Below are positions 16,658 to 25,178 of a stretch of DNA of 64,000 bases, piece after piece (positions within the stretch are counted from its first letter, which is position 1; every line of letters begins with the position of its first letter). The notes beneath the pieces were generated by a model. The model saw only the letters and a program-made list of their open reading frames with translations. It had not been told where the DNA came from and did not search any database. Source of the stretch: Streptomyces sp. NBC_01497. Its GTDB lineage: Bacteria > Actinomycetota > Actinomycetes > Streptomycetales > Streptomycetaceae. The stretch is from NCBI RefSeq assembly GCF_036250695.1, contig NZ_CP109427.1, forward strand, positions 4,092,001-4,156,000, in the 5' to 3' direction. A program made the translations under genes and the position numbers.

Positions 16658-19509
16658 CGACCTGGTACCGCTCCTGGCGCGTGGCGCTGCGCATCGCCCG
16701 CCGCGACGCCTGGCGCTATAAGGGACGCAGCTTCCTCGTCCTCGCGATGATCGCCCTGCCCATCCTCGGCGTCAGCGCCGCGGACCTGACGCTGCGCAGC
16801 GCGCAGCTGACTCCCGCTCAGTCGCTGTCCCGTCAGATCGGCGCGGCCGACGCGCAGATCAAGGACCCCGACCTCGGCGGGGTCCCGCTGATGCAGGACC
16901 CGGGGGACCCCGCCTCGTACACGACGGTCAAGGACTACGGCGACGCCGCCTGGCCGGAGGGCCCCGCCGTCCTCGCCAAGGCGCTGCCCCCGGGGGCCAG
17001 GACCCTCTCGGACTCCATCGCCCAGGTCAGCCTGCGCACCACGCACGGCATCCTGGACACCGAGGTGCGCGAACTGGCCTCGAAGGACCCGATGGCCAAG
17101 GGCATCCTGCGCCCGGTCACCGGCCATCTGCCGACCTCGTCCGACGAGGTCGCGGCGACCACGCACTTCCTCAAGGTCAGCGGCCTGAAGGTGGGTTCCG
17201 AGCTGACCGCGCGCGACCTGGCCACGAAGTACCGCATCGTCGGCTCCTACGAGCTGCCGAACGCACTGGCCGAGGACCAGGTCAACGCGCTGCCCGGCGC
17301 CCTGCTCGCGCCGCTCACGAAGGCCCTGGACGCCAAGGGGCTGCCGCCGTTCAGCGCGGACACCTCCCATCTGGTCGGCGTGCCCGGCGGTGCCGGTTTC
17401 ACGTGGAACATGATGCGGACGGCCAACGCGCACGGCGTCACGGCGCTGTCCCGCGCGGTGACGCTGCACCCGCCGGCCCACGGGGACGTGCCGTACTTCA
17501 AGAAGAACAGCCCGATGTCCTCCCGCAGTGACACGACCGTCGTCGGCTCGATCCTCGCGACCATCGTCGGCCTCGCGATGCTGGAGGTCTGCCTGCTGGC
17601 CGGGCCCGCCTTCGCGGTCGGTGCCCGGCGCTCCCGCCGCCAGCTCGGCCTGGTCGGCGCCAACGGCGGCGACCGGCGCCACATCCGGGCCATCGTGCTC
17701 GGCGGCGGCGTGGTCATCGGCGTGGCCTCGGCCGTCGTGGGCACCGTGGTCGGCCTCGCCCTGACCTTCGCGCTGCGCCCGGTGCTGGAGGACGCCATCG
17801 GCAAGCGGTTCGGCGGCTTCACGGCCCGCCCGGCCGAGCTGCTCGGCATCGCCGGGCTGGCCGTACTCACCGGCGTACTGGCCGCGATCATGCCTGCGAT
17901 CACCGCGTCGCGGCAGACGGTCCTCGCCTCCCTGACCGGCCGCCGCGGTGTCCGCAGGAGCAGCCGCGTCCTGCCGGTGCTCGGCCTGATCGCCGTGGTC
18001 ATCGGCGCCGTGATCGCCCTGTACGGATCGGCTGTCTCCGACCAGTCGGTCATCGTCGTCGGCGGCAGTGCCATCGCAGAACTGGGCTTCGTGGCGCTGA
18101 CCCCCGCACTGGTCGGGCTGTTCGGCCGGATCGGCCGCTGGCTGCCCCTGTCGCCGCGCCTCGCGCTGCGCGACTCCGTACGCAACCGGGGCCGTACGGC
18201 CCCGGCCGTGGCCGCGGTTCTCGCCGCCGTCGCGGGCACGGTCGCGGTCTCCACGTACAGCGCGAGCAGCGATGCCCAGGCCAGGGCCGCGTACGAGCCG
18301 CGCCTCCCCTACGGCGCCGTGTCGGTCCTGACGGGGAGCGACGGCGGCCGGGACGTGACCGCCGCGCGCACGGCCGTGGTCACGTCCCTCCCCGTCCAGG
18401 TGCGCGCGAACGTGGCCCGCATCCAGATCGGCAAGAAATCCTGCGACATGTACAGCAGCGACCCGGGCTGCGGGCGGGCCGACATCGAGGTGCCCAAGGC
18501 CAACCAGTGCCCGATGTGGACGTACGGCGACACGGTCGACGAGAGGGGTCGGCTCCCGTCCGTGGCCGAGCGGCGCACGATGGCCAAGGACCCGCGCTGC
18601 AAGGGCGACGGCAGCGATGTCTCCAGCGGCGTGCTGGTCGGTGACGCCGGCCTCTTCAAGGTCCTGGGAATCCACGACCCGGCCGCCGAGCGGGCGCTCG
18701 CCGCGGGCAAGGTCGTCTCGTTCGACAAACGGAACGTGAGCACGGCCGGCGGACACACCACGGTCAGCCTGCGCGTTTACGCCGACACCGCGAAGGAGCA
18801 GGAAGCCCTCGGCAAGCACACGATGCCGCAGAGCACCCTCGTCACGCTGCCCGCCCAGGAGGTGGCGGGCGCACCCAAGGCCTATGACGTGCAGCTGCTG
18901 ATGTCCCCGGCGGCCGCGAGGGCCGCGCACCTGCCCACCGCGCCGTACGGGGCGTACTACTCGACCGGCACCCTGCCCACGAGCGCCCAGGAACAGAAGG
19001 CCAACGCGGCCATAGCCAACCTCGGCGGGTTCATCGACCTGCACATCGAGAAGGGCTACACCAGCAAGAACGACATCGTGCTGCTGGCCCTCGGCCTGTT
19101 CGCCGGTCTGATCACCATGGGCGCCGCCGGGATCGCCACCGGTCTCGCGCAGACCGACGCGGAGGCCGACCTCAAGACGCTGGCCGCGGTCGGCGCGCCC
19201 GACCGGGTACGCAGGACCCTCAGCGGATTCCAGTGCGGGGTGGTGGCCGCGATGGGTGTGATCCTCGGATCGCTCGCCGGTGTGCTGCCGTCGATCGGCC
19301 TGCGGCTCAGCGAGCGCCGCAGCGAGCTCACCCAGTACCGGCACAACCTCGCCCAGGGTGCGGTCACCGACGCCCTGCCGCACGTGCCCATCGTCGTGCC
19401 GTGGGCAACGCTGGTCGCGCTGCTGATCGCCGTACCGCTCGGGGCCTCGCTGCTGGCCGCCGCGGTTACCAGGTCCCAGCGCTCCCTGTCGAGAAGGGCG
19501 GCTGCCTGA
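16654..19509 (+). CDS. ABC transporter permease, FtsX-fold (two MacB-like modules)
   Basis: Integral membrane subunit of 951 residues working with the preceding ATPase. An N-terminal helix (SFLVLAMIALPILGVSA) is followed by a large extracytoplasmic domain (about 50-285) and an FtsX bundle of three to four helices (about 290-430). Two further helices around SSRVLPVLGLIAVVIGAVIAL and a second half with another extracytoplasmic domain (about 550-790, containing a Cys-rich patch KKSCDMYSSDPGCG) and a C-terminal FtsX bundle complete it. The two-module layout is typical of actinobacterial permeases of this class. The GTG start overlaps the ATPase stop. A parS-like 14-mer lies inside the coding sequence at 17396-17409. 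Confidence 0.9.
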   Translation: MTTWYRSWRVALRIARRDAWRYKGRSFLVLAMIALPILGVSAADLTLRSAQLTPAQSLSRQIGAADAQIKDPDLGGVPLMQDPGDPASYTTVKDYGDAAWPEGPAVLAKALPPGARTLSDSIAQVSLRTTHGILDTEVRELASKDPMAKGILRPVTGHLPTSSDEVAATTHFLKVSGLKVGSELTARDLATKYRIVGSYELPNALAEDQVNALPGALLAPLTKALDAKGLPPFSADTSHLVGVPGGAGFTWNMMRTANAHGVTALSRAVTLHPPAHGDVPYFKKNSPMSSRSDTTVVGSILATIVGLAMLEVCLLAGPAFAVGARRSRRQLGLVGANGGDRRHIRAIVLGGGVVIGVASAVVGTVVGLALTFALRPVLEDAIGKRFGGFTARPAELLGIAGLAVLTGVLAAIMPAITASRQTVLASLTGRRGVRRSSRVLPVLGLIAVVIGAVIALYGSAVSDQSVIVVGGSAIAELGFVALTPALVGLFGRIGRWLPLSPRLALRDSVRNRGRTAPAVAAVLAAVAGTVAVSTYSASSDAQARAAYEPRLPYGAVSVLTGSDGGRDVTAARTAVVTSLPVQVRANVARIQIGKKSCDMYSSDPGCGRADIEVPKANQCPMWTYGDTVDERGRLPSVAERRTMAKDPRCKGDGSDVSSGVLVGDAGLFKVLGIHDPAAERALAAGKVVSFDKRNVSTAGGHTTVSLRVYADTAKEQEALGKHTMPQSTLVTLPAQEVAGAPKAYDVQLLMSPAAARAAHLPTAPYGAYYSTGTLPTSAQEQKANAAIANLGGFIDLHIEKGYTSKNDIVLLALGLFAGLITMGAAGIATGLAQTDAEADLKTLAAVGAPDRVRRTLSGFQCGVVAAMGVILGSLAGVLPSIGLRLSERRSELTQYRHNLAQGAVTDALPHVPIVVPWATLVALLIAVPLGASLLAAAVTRSQRSLSRRAAA
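17396..17409. promoter_or_regulatory. parS-like ParB-binding site, 13 of 14 matches
   Basis: GTTTCACGTGGAAC differs from the Streptomyces parS consensus GTTTCACGTGAAAC at one position. It lies inside the permease gene, 5.4 kb from a perfect copy at 22782. parS sites in Streptomyces cluster around oriC and can lie in coding sequence. Confidence 0.6.
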
Positions 19510-19543
19510 CCCGGTCCCCACGTGTGTGCGAGACACTGGACTC

Positions 19544-20092
19544 ATGGAGATGCCGAGCAACGAACGGTCGCAGGAGAGCCCCCACATTCTCGTGGTGGGG
19601 CAGGACGGAATGGCTCTCGGTGGCGGTGACGCGGGGGACGCACCGCGCGAGAGCCCGGTAACGGAGATGGTCGAACAGCCCGCGAAGGTCATGCGTATCG
19701 GCAGCATGATCAAGCAGCTGCTCGAAGAGGTACGCGCGGCTCCTCTGGACGAGGCGAGCCGGGTGCGGCTCAAGGAGATCCACGCCAGCTCCGTCAAGGA
19801 ACTGGAGGACGGACTCGCACCCGAGCTCGTGGACGAGCTGGAGCGGCTCTCGCTGCCCTTCACCGAGGAGGCAGTGCCGTCCGAGGCGGAACTGCGCATC
19901 GCGCAGGCCCAGCTCGTCGGCTGGCTGGAAGGCCTCTTCCACGGCATCCAGACAGCCCTGTTCGCCCAGCAAATGGCGGCCAGGGCCCAGCTGGAGCAGA
20001 TGCGCAGGGCGCTGCCGCCCGGCGCGGTGCCGGAGGACGAGGCCGAAGCGCAGCAGGGACACGGCGCGATCCGCTCGGGTCCCTACCTGTAA
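19544..20092 (+). CDS. bpa: Bacterial proteasome activator Bpa (PafE)
   Basis: ATP-independent ring-forming activator of the 20S proteasome (DUF2587 family), which lets unfolded proteins into the core particle without ATP or pupylation. It has the conserved opening ILVVGQDG, a helical bundle (about residues 52-160: KVMRIGSMIKQLLEEVRAAP, then VKELEDGLAPELVDEL and a helix around AELRIAQAQLVGWLEGLF), an acidic/Gln tail and the C-terminal GPYL. In mycobacterial Bpa the end is GQYL, a docking motif that inserts into proteasome alpha pockets. The ATG at 19544 is chosen; a second ATG 6 nt later and a GTG at 19526 are alternatives, all without a good ribosome-binding site. No proteasome genes are in the window. 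Confidence 0.88.
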   Translation: MEMPSNERSQESPHILVVGQDGMALGGGDAGDAPRESPVTEMVEQPAKVMRIGSMIKQLLEEVRAAPLDEASRVRLKEIHASSVKELEDGLAPELVDELERLSLPFTEEAVPSEAELRIAQAQLVGWLEGLFHGIQTALFAQQMAARAQLEQMRRALPPGAVPEDEAEAQQGHGAIRSGPYL

Positions 20093-20115
20093 CCGGTACG
20101 TGCCGGGCACGGTGC

Positions 20116-20138
20116 ACGGCCCCGTTTTCGGGGGCCGT
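20116..20138 (+). terminator. Hairpin terminator after bpa
   Basis: Stem ACGGCCCC/GGGGCCGT (8 bp) with the T-containing loop GTTTTCG, 23 nt after the bpa stop. Confidence 0.65.
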
Positions 20139-20278
20139 GGCCGGGTACGGCGTGTACCGGGGCGCCGCGGGCGGGCCCGCCATGGACCCCGCCGCCTGTA
20201 CCGCCCCGCGGACACTCACCGCGCGACGGCTTCGGCCCGCCGCGCAGCCGGGCGGACGGCTCTCGTCCGCCACGCAAC

Positions 20279-20335
20279 GGAAACGGCCCCGGCCGGTTCC
20301 CCACGACATCGCGGGGGACCGGCCGGGGCCGTTCC
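20279..20335 (-). terminator. Long hairpin, terminator for the quinone oxidoreductase gene
   Basis: A stem of about 20 bp (ACGGCCCCGGCCGG with CCGGCCGGGGCCGT, extended on both sides) and a 10-nt loop around 20303-20313, 100 nt past the minus-strand stop. On the minus strand it is followed by TTTCCGTT. Three 10-bp direct repeats (GCCTCAGGGG, 20413-20438) lie between this hairpin and the gene end. The rest of the 342-base spacer 20093-20434 shows nothing further. Confidence 0.7.
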
Positions 20336-20434
20336 AGGGCCGCATCCGCGTCCTGCGGCCTCGGATCAGCCGGCTTCAGAGGCCTCGGACCTGCAGGAAG
20401 CCGGGATCGCAGCGCCTCAGGGGCCTCAGGGGCC

Positions 20435-21412
20435 TCAGACGATCAGCAGTATCTTGCCGACGTGGCTGCCGGCGTCGAGCGCCCGGTGCGCCTCGGCCGC
20501 GTCCGCCATCGCCACGCGCTGGTCGATCACCGGCCGCAGATCTCCCGACGCGACGAGCGGCCACACGTGCTCGCGTACGGCGGCGACGATCGCGGCCTTC
20601 TCCTTCGCCGGGCGGGACCGCAGCGATGTCGCGGTGATCGCGCCCCGCTTGGCCATCAGGGCGCCCAGGTTGAGCTCGCCCTTCATCCCGCCCTGCATCC
20701 CGATCACGGCGATCCGACCGTTGACGGCGAGCGCGTCCAGGTTCCTCGCGAGGTACTTCGCACCCATGATGTCGAGGATGACGTCCGCGCCCCGGCCGTC
20801 CGTCGCCGCCTTGATCTCCTCCACGAAGTCCTGCTCGCGGTAGTTGATCAGGATCTCGGCGCCCAGCTCCTGGCAGCGCGTGAGCTTGTCCGCGCCGCCC
20901 GCCGTCACCGCGACCCGCGCGCCGGCCGACTTCGCCAGCTGGATGGCGGCCGTGCCGACGCCGCTGGCGCCGCCGTGTACGAGCAGCGTCTCACCGGGCC
21001 TGAGGTGGGCGACCATGAAGACGTTGGACCAGACCGTGCAGACCACCTCGGGCAGCCCGGCCGCGTCCGCCAGTTCCACCCCGTCGGGCACGGGCAGCAG
21101 CTGTCCTGCCGGGACCGCCACCTTCTCCGCGTACCCGCCGCCGCTGAGCAGCGCGCACACCTTGTCGCCCACGGCCCACCCGGCGACACCGGGCCCCACG
21201 GCCGAGATCCGCCCCGCGCACTCCAGGCCCGGGTACGGCGGAGCGCCGGGCGGCGGGTCGTAGTGGCCCTGCCGCTGGAGCACATCGGCACGGTTGACGG
21301 CGCTCGCCACGACATCGACGACCACCTCGCCCTCACCGGGCACGGGATCGGGCACCTGGGACCACACCAGTGCTTCGGGTCCACCGGGTTCCGGAATCGT
21401 GATCGCATGCAT
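20435..21412 (-). CDS. NAD(P)H quinone oxidoreductase, zeta-crystallin type
   Basis: Zinc-free medium-chain dehydrogenase/reductase that reduces quinones or enones with NADPH. The N-terminal GroES-like domain runs from MHAITIPEPGGPEALVW to about residue 120 (NRADVLQRQGHYDPPPG). The Rossmann motif is LVHGGASGVGTAAIQLAKSAG near residue 145. Its 325 residues match the family. The ATG at 21412 gives the standard N-terminus; the upstream in-frame stretch is not conserved-looking, and the ribosome-binding site is weak. It is convergent with bpa. The physiological substrate is unknown. Confidence 0.9.
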   Translation of the reverse strand: MHAITIPEPGGPEALVWSQVPDPVPGEGEVVVDVVASAVNRADVLQRQGHYDPPPGAPPYPGLECAGRISAVGPGVAGWAVGDKVCALLSGGGYAEKVAVPAGQLLPVPDGVELADAAGLPEVVCTVWSNVFMVAHLRPGETLLVHGGASGVGTAAIQLAKSAGARVAVTAGGADKLTRCQELGAEILINYREQDFVEEIKAATDGRGADVILDIMGAKYLARNLDALAVNGRIAVIGMQGGMKGELNLGALMAKRGAITATSLRSRPAKEKAAIVAAVREHVWPLVASGDLRPVIDQRVAMADAAEAHRALDAGSHVGKILLIV

Positions 21413-21573
21413 GGCCGTGAGGCTACCCCCCGCCCCGGCTGCCGCATCCGTTCCGGCACCGCGGTTCGGCCGCGCGTCCACCGCGGGATGCCGGCCCGGG
21501 GCGCCCGTCCCCCCGGTGGCCCATGAGACGGCCACCCCTGGGGGATCTTTACGGCTGCGGGAGCGCGATGGAC

Positions 21574-21621
21574 CGTACGGTTCCCGCCCAGGGACCTCGT
21601 ACGGCTCCCGCCCCGGGACCT
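21574..21621. repeat. 24-bp tandem duplication upstream of the potassium-channel gene end
   Basis: Two copies (21574-21597 and 21598-21621) starting CGTACGG and ending GGGACCT, differing at two positions. A third, decayed relative follows to about 21675. They lie in the 281-base spacer between the oxidoreductase start and the channel stop. Confidence 0.75.
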
Positions 21622-21693
21622 CGGAGGGTTTCCATTCAGGGAACTCGGCTTTCCCGCCCAGGTACCGCTACGGCCGCCCCGTGGCCCGTACGG

Positions 21694-22797
21694 CTACCGT
21701 CGGGCGCTGCCGAGGCCCGGCCCCTCCGGGGGCTCCGCGCGTGCGCGGACGATGGCGATCACCCGGTCCGTCGGCTGGAGCGGGCTCGCGGCCGGGTCGT
21801 CGTACGCCAGCAGGCGGTGCCCCCGGACCACGCTGACCACCAGGTCGTCCGTCTCCCGCACGCCCCGGCCCGCCTCGGCCTTGGTCACCGGGCGTTCCAC
21901 CATGTCGAGGCCGCTGCCCTGCTGGATCAGATCGTCCATGACCGACCCCGCCCAGGGGCTCAGGACGGACATGCCGAGCATCCGGCCGGCCGCGCTCGCG
22001 CTGGTGATGACCGCGTCGGCGCCCGACTGCCGCAGCAGCGGCGCGTTCTCCTCCTCGCGGACCGCCGTGACGATCTTCGCGTTCTTGTTCAACTGGCGTG
22101 CGGTCAGCGTCACAAGCACCGCTGTGTCGTCGCGCTGCGTCGCGATGACGATCTGCCGGGCGCGCTGGACCTCCGCACGCAGCAGCACATCACTGCGCGT
22201 CGCGTCACCGATGACGCCCGTGAGCCCCTCGGCGTTGGCCGCCTCGATCACCTTGCCCGACGGATCGACGATGACGAGCTGGTCCTTGCGCAGCCCGGTG
22301 GCGCAGAGCGTGTGAGCCGCCGACCTGCCCTTGGTGCCGTAGCCGATGACCACGGTGTGGTCGCGCAAGGTGGACCTCCAGCGGTTCTGCCGCCACTCCT
22401 CCCGGGTGCGCTCCGTGAGGACCTCAAGAGTGGTACCGACCAGGATGATCAGGAACAGCACGCGCAGCGGGGTCACCAGCAGCACATTGGTCAGCCGGGC
22501 ACCGTCGCTGTACGGGACGATGTCGCCGTATCCCGTGGTGGAGAGCGTCACCGTGGAGTAGTAGACGGCGTCCAGGAAGTCCACGGAGCCGTTGGCGTTG
22601 TCGTGGTAGCCGCCCCGGTCGGACCAGACGATCAGGACCGTCAGGAAGAGCACGGCGAGGGCCATCGCCAGTCGCCGCAGTACCTGTCGCAGCGGGCCCT
22701 TGGTGGTGCGCCGGGGGAGGCTCAGCCGGGCACTGACCAGGTGTTCGTCGGCGTTCCTCGCGATGGCGTCCTGGCCGGGAAGTTTCACGTGAAACAC
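21694..22797 (-). CDS. Potassium channel with a TrkA-N (RCK) domain
   Basis: Two-transmembrane potassium channel subunit fused to a cytoplasmic regulator domain, similar to MthK-type channels. It has a first helix (ALAVLFLTVLIVWSD), pore helix and selectivity filter TLSTTGYGDIVPYS, a second helix (VLLVTPLRVLFLIILVG), then the Rossmann-type TrkA-N domain starting VVIGYGTKGRS and a C-terminal RCK part (DDLVVSVVRGHRLLAY). The start is uncertain: GTG at 22797 (after GAGGG), GTG at 22788 and GTG at 22821 are all in frame. The first two place the start codon in or beside a perfect parS site, and the gene start overlaps the moeA stop. It probably sets potassium flux under ligand (NAD or nucleotide) control. 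Confidence 0.9.
   Translation of the reverse strand: MFHVKLPGQDAIARNADEHLVSARLSLPRRTTKGPLRQVLRRLAMALAVLFLTVLIVWSDRGGYHDNANGSVDFLDAVYYSTVTLSTTGYGDIVPYSDGARLTNVLLVTPLRVLFLIILVGTTLEVLTERTREEWRQNRWRSTLRDHTVVIGYGTKGRSAAHTLCATGLRKDQLVIVDPSGKVIEAANAEGLTGVIGDATRSDVLLRAEVQRARQIVIATQRDDTAVLVTLTARQLNKNAKIVTAVREEENAPLLRQSGADAVITSASAAGRMLGMSVLSPWAGSVMDDLIQQGSGLDMVERPVTKAEAGRGVRETDDLVVSVVRGHRLLAYDDPAASPLQPTDRVIAIVRARAEPPEGPGLGSARR
22782..22795. promoter_or_regulatory. Perfect parS site (ParB centromere-like site)
   Basis: GTTTCACGTGAAAC, an exact 14-bp palindrome and the known Streptomyces parS consensus. It spans the moeA stop codon (22785-22787) and the first codons of the channel gene. Streptomyces carries about twenty such sites near oriC, where ParB loads to segregate chromosomes into spores. 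Confidence 0.9.
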
Positions 22798-24125
22798 CCG
22801 CCCTCGACCGGGGCCGTCCACGGCAGATCGAGGACTTCGAGCAGATCCCCGGGTGCCATGTCGCCGGGCGGCACCACCACCAGCCCGTCGGCGACAGCGA
22901 TGCCGCGCAGCATCGCGGGTCCGCTGAAGTGCACCGGCTCCAGCGCCTGTGCCCGGTGGACGAACGGCACCAGCCGGGTGTGGTCCGGATGCCCGCGCAG
23001 GTCCTCGTCGACCGGCGCGTGGTACGGCATCGGCGCCCTGCGCCCCGCCAGCTCGCGCAGCAGCGGTTCCGCGAGGGTGAGCAGTCCGGAGACGGCCGCC
23101 AGCGGATTGCCCGGCAGCCCGACCAGGTGGCGCCCGGCGTCCAGCGCGGCCAGCAGCATCGGGTGCCCCGGGCGTACGGAGACGCCGTCCACCAGCAGCT
23201 TCGCTCCCGCCTTGTGCAGAACGGGATGGACATGGTCGACCGGACCCGCGGCCGTACCGCCCGTGGTGACGACGAGGTCGGCCCGGGAGCGGGTGATCGC
23301 GCGGTACAGGGCGGCGGCGTCGTCCCGTACCCGGTGGGTGGAGAGCACTTCGCCGCCCAGCGAGCGCAGCCAGGGTCCGATCATCGGCCCCAACGCATCC
23401 CGGATCAGGCCGTCGTGGGGCAGACCCTCGGTCAGTAGCTCGTCACCGACCACCAGTACCTCGACGGTCGGGCGCGGCACTGTGTGCAGCGTGTCGTACC
23501 CGGCCGCTGCGGCGAGCCCCAGCACCGCGGGGGTGACCGTCGCGCCCGCGGGCAGCAGCTGGTCGCCGGAGCGGCACTCCTGTCCGCGCGGCCGGATGTC
23601 CTGCCCCTGGGTGACGCGCCGCAGGGCGTGCAGCCCGCCCGCGTCGTCCGTGCGCGCGTGCTCGCTGCGGATGACGGCTGTGGCCTCGGGCGGGACGCGC
23701 GCACCGGTCGCGATCCGCACGGCCGTGCCGTCCGGCAGCCGGCCCGCGTACGCGTGCCCCGCGAGCACGGACTCCGCCGCCACCAGGGTCCAGGGCCCCG
23801 GGCCCGAGACCGCCCAGCCGTCCATGGCCGAGGTGTCGAACGACGGCAGGTCGGTGAGGGCGGTCAGCGGCTCCGCGAGCGCCTCACCCAGCGCCCGCTC
23901 GCCCGGGACCCGGTGGGCCCGGCCGCCCCGGGTCAGGCGCCCCGCGCGCGCGGCGCGGGCCCGCGCGGCCGGCCAGCCCAAAACCCCGCCCGGCGCGGTG
24001 TGCGCGCCCGCCGCGTCGGCCACCGACCGGTCACGGACCAGGGCGAGGGCGTCGTCGACCCCCTCGATCTCCCCGACCGCGCCGAGCTTCCCGGGCGCGC
24101 CGAGGTCGCCGTCCCACGTCGTCAT
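22785..24125 (-). CDS. moeA: Molybdopterin molybdenumtransferase MoeA
   Basis: Inserts molybdate into adenylylated molybdopterin in molybdenum cofactor synthesis. It shows the MoeA layout: domain I/II with substrate-binding SAMDGWAVSG near residue 100, IATGARVPPEATAVIRSE near 135, and the molybdopterin-binding domain III (VEVLVVGDEL, VVTTGGTAAGPVDHV, then LVGLPGNPLAAV), with a C-terminal barrel domain IV. It is about 446 residues, with an Ala/Arg-rich stretch near residue 45. The ATG at 24125 overlaps the stop of the preceding mobA-like gene (ATGA). The last codons (CFT, stop) are dictated by the parS palindrome. Some variant residues in domain III suggest one of several MoeA paralogues. Confidence 0.9.
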   Translation of the reverse strand: MTTWDGDLGAPGKLGAVGEIEGVDDALALVRDRSVADAAGAHTAPGGVLGWPAARARAARAGRLTRGGRAHRVPGERALGEALAEPLTALTDLPSFDTSAMDGWAVSGPGPWTLVAAESVLAGHAYAGRLPDGTAVRIATGARVPPEATAVIRSEHARTDDAGGLHALRRVTQGQDIRPRGQECRSGDQLLPAGATVTPAVLGLAAAAGYDTLHTVPRPTVEVLVVGDELLTEGLPHDGLIRDALGPMIGPWLRSLGGEVLSTHRVRDDAAALYRAITRSRADLVVTTGGTAAGPVDHVHPVLHKAGAKLLVDGVSVRPGHPMLLAALDAGRHLVGLPGNPLAAVSGLLTLAEPLLRELAGRRAPMPYHAPVDEDLRGHPDHTRLVPFVHRAQALEPVHFSGPAMLRGIAVADGLVVVPPGDMAPGDLLEVLDLPWTAPVEGGCFT

Positions 24126-25021
24126 CCGGCGTCGGGCCCCGAACCGTCCGCTTCCTCCTCCCAACGACGGGCCAGTGCCGATGCCTTGGCGGCCGCCTCG
24201 GCGACCGCCGCTTCGCCCTGGCCTGCCGCTCCGGCCGCCGCGTAGCCGACCAGGAAGGTCGTCAGCGGGGCCGCGGGCCGCGCGACGCCGTGCGCCGCGT
24301 CGCTCGCGAGGGCGAGCAGCAAAGTGGTGTCGACGTCCAGCTCGATGCCGAGCTCGTCCTTGACTGCGGTGATCCATTCATCCAGCACGGTCCCATGCTC
24401 CCTGATGCGCGTCCGGGCAGCGGCAATGTCGTCCCAGGTGTCGCAGTCGAAGGCCGCGAAGGGGTCGGTATCCACCCGGACAAGGTCCAGTTCGTGCGAG
24501 AGCAGGCGCAGTGGCAGGCCCGCGAGGCTCCCGTACTCGGCGGCGAGCAGGCCGAGGGCGCGGCGCAGTGGTTCGGTGCGGTAGGCCGCGACGAGCGGCT
24601 GGTCACGGCCGTCCTCGTCGACGAGGAACGCCGCCTCGGCGGTGCCCGCCCCGAGCGCGTCCCGCAGCCGCCGTACCGTCTGCGGGCCCAGGAAGGGCAG
24701 GTCGGCGGAGAGTACGAGGACCGTGTCCACGGACACGCACCGCATGCCCGCGTGGAGCGCGGCCACAGGACCGCCGCCCGGCGGCTCCTCACGGGCCCAC
24801 CGCACGGGCCGTACGGTCGGCCGCCTGCCGCCCACCACGACGGTGCGCCCGGCGTCGGCGCAGGCGGCCAGCACCCGGTCGAGCAGAGCCCGGCCACCGA
24901 CGCGTACGGCCGGTTTGTCGGCGCCGCCGAGGCGCTTCGCGGCGCCCCCGGCGAGCACCACGGCGTCGTACGCGGCCACCGCGTGCTCGCGCACCGCGGG
25001 AGCGTCCTTCGCGGCTGTCAT
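24122..25021 (-). CDS. MobA-like nucleotidyltransferase with a C-terminal helical domain
   Basis: The N-terminal 190 residues are an NTP-transferase fold of the MobA family, which attaches GMP to the molybdenum cofactor: VVLAGGAAKRLGGADKPAVRVGG (nucleotide loop and Lys) near residue 20 and LSADLPFLGPQTV (metal Asp) near 100. The last 85 or so residues (LDEWITAVKDELGIELDVDTTLLLALASDAAHGVARPAAPLTTFLVGYAAA) form an added helical domain of the DUF6457 type, seen in actinobacteria fused to or beside MobA. The start is the ATG at 25021, without a clear ribosome-binding site. The 4-bp overlap with moeA supports a joint role in cofactor synthesis. Confidence 0.85.
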   Translation of the reverse strand: MTAAKDAPAVREHAVAAYDAVVLAGGAAKRLGGADKPAVRVGGRALLDRVLAACADAGRTVVVGGRRPTVRPVRWAREEPPGGGPVAALHAGMRCVSVDTVLVLSADLPFLGPQTVRRLRDALGAGTAEAAFLVDEDGRDQPLVAAYRTEPLRRALGLLAAEYGSLAGLPLRLLSHELDLVRVDTDPFAAFDCDTWDDIAAARTRIREHGTVLDEWITAVKDELGIELDVDTTLLLALASDAAHGVARPAAPLTTFLVGYAAAGAAGQGEAAVAEAAAKASALARRWEEEADGSGPDAG

Positions 25022-25178
25022 GGCTGAAGTATCGTCCGCGATCGCCCCTGCGAAGCACGCCACAGGACGCGATCTTCCCGCGGACCCCGGCCGTGCCAGC
25101 AGGCACGCGGGACGCGGCAGCACCCACGTGGCGCCCCGAACGCGCCCCGAGGTGCCTCGGAACGCGCTCAGGGCCTCC

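Noticed and set aside
16213..19947. A 1244-codon open frame antisense to the ABC transporter genes
   Set aside because: It mirrors strongly supported ATPase and permease genes. Its translation is Arg/Gly/His-rich low complexity with no domain, typical of antisense frames in very high GC DNA. The same holds for long antisense frames over bkdC2B2A2 (3273-5696), serS (178-1659), the first kinase (9912-12434) and paaN (32247-33617).
20279..20335. Riboswitch or small RNA
   Set aside because: A single long perfect stem after a stop codon followed by a T-rich stretch is best explained as a terminator.
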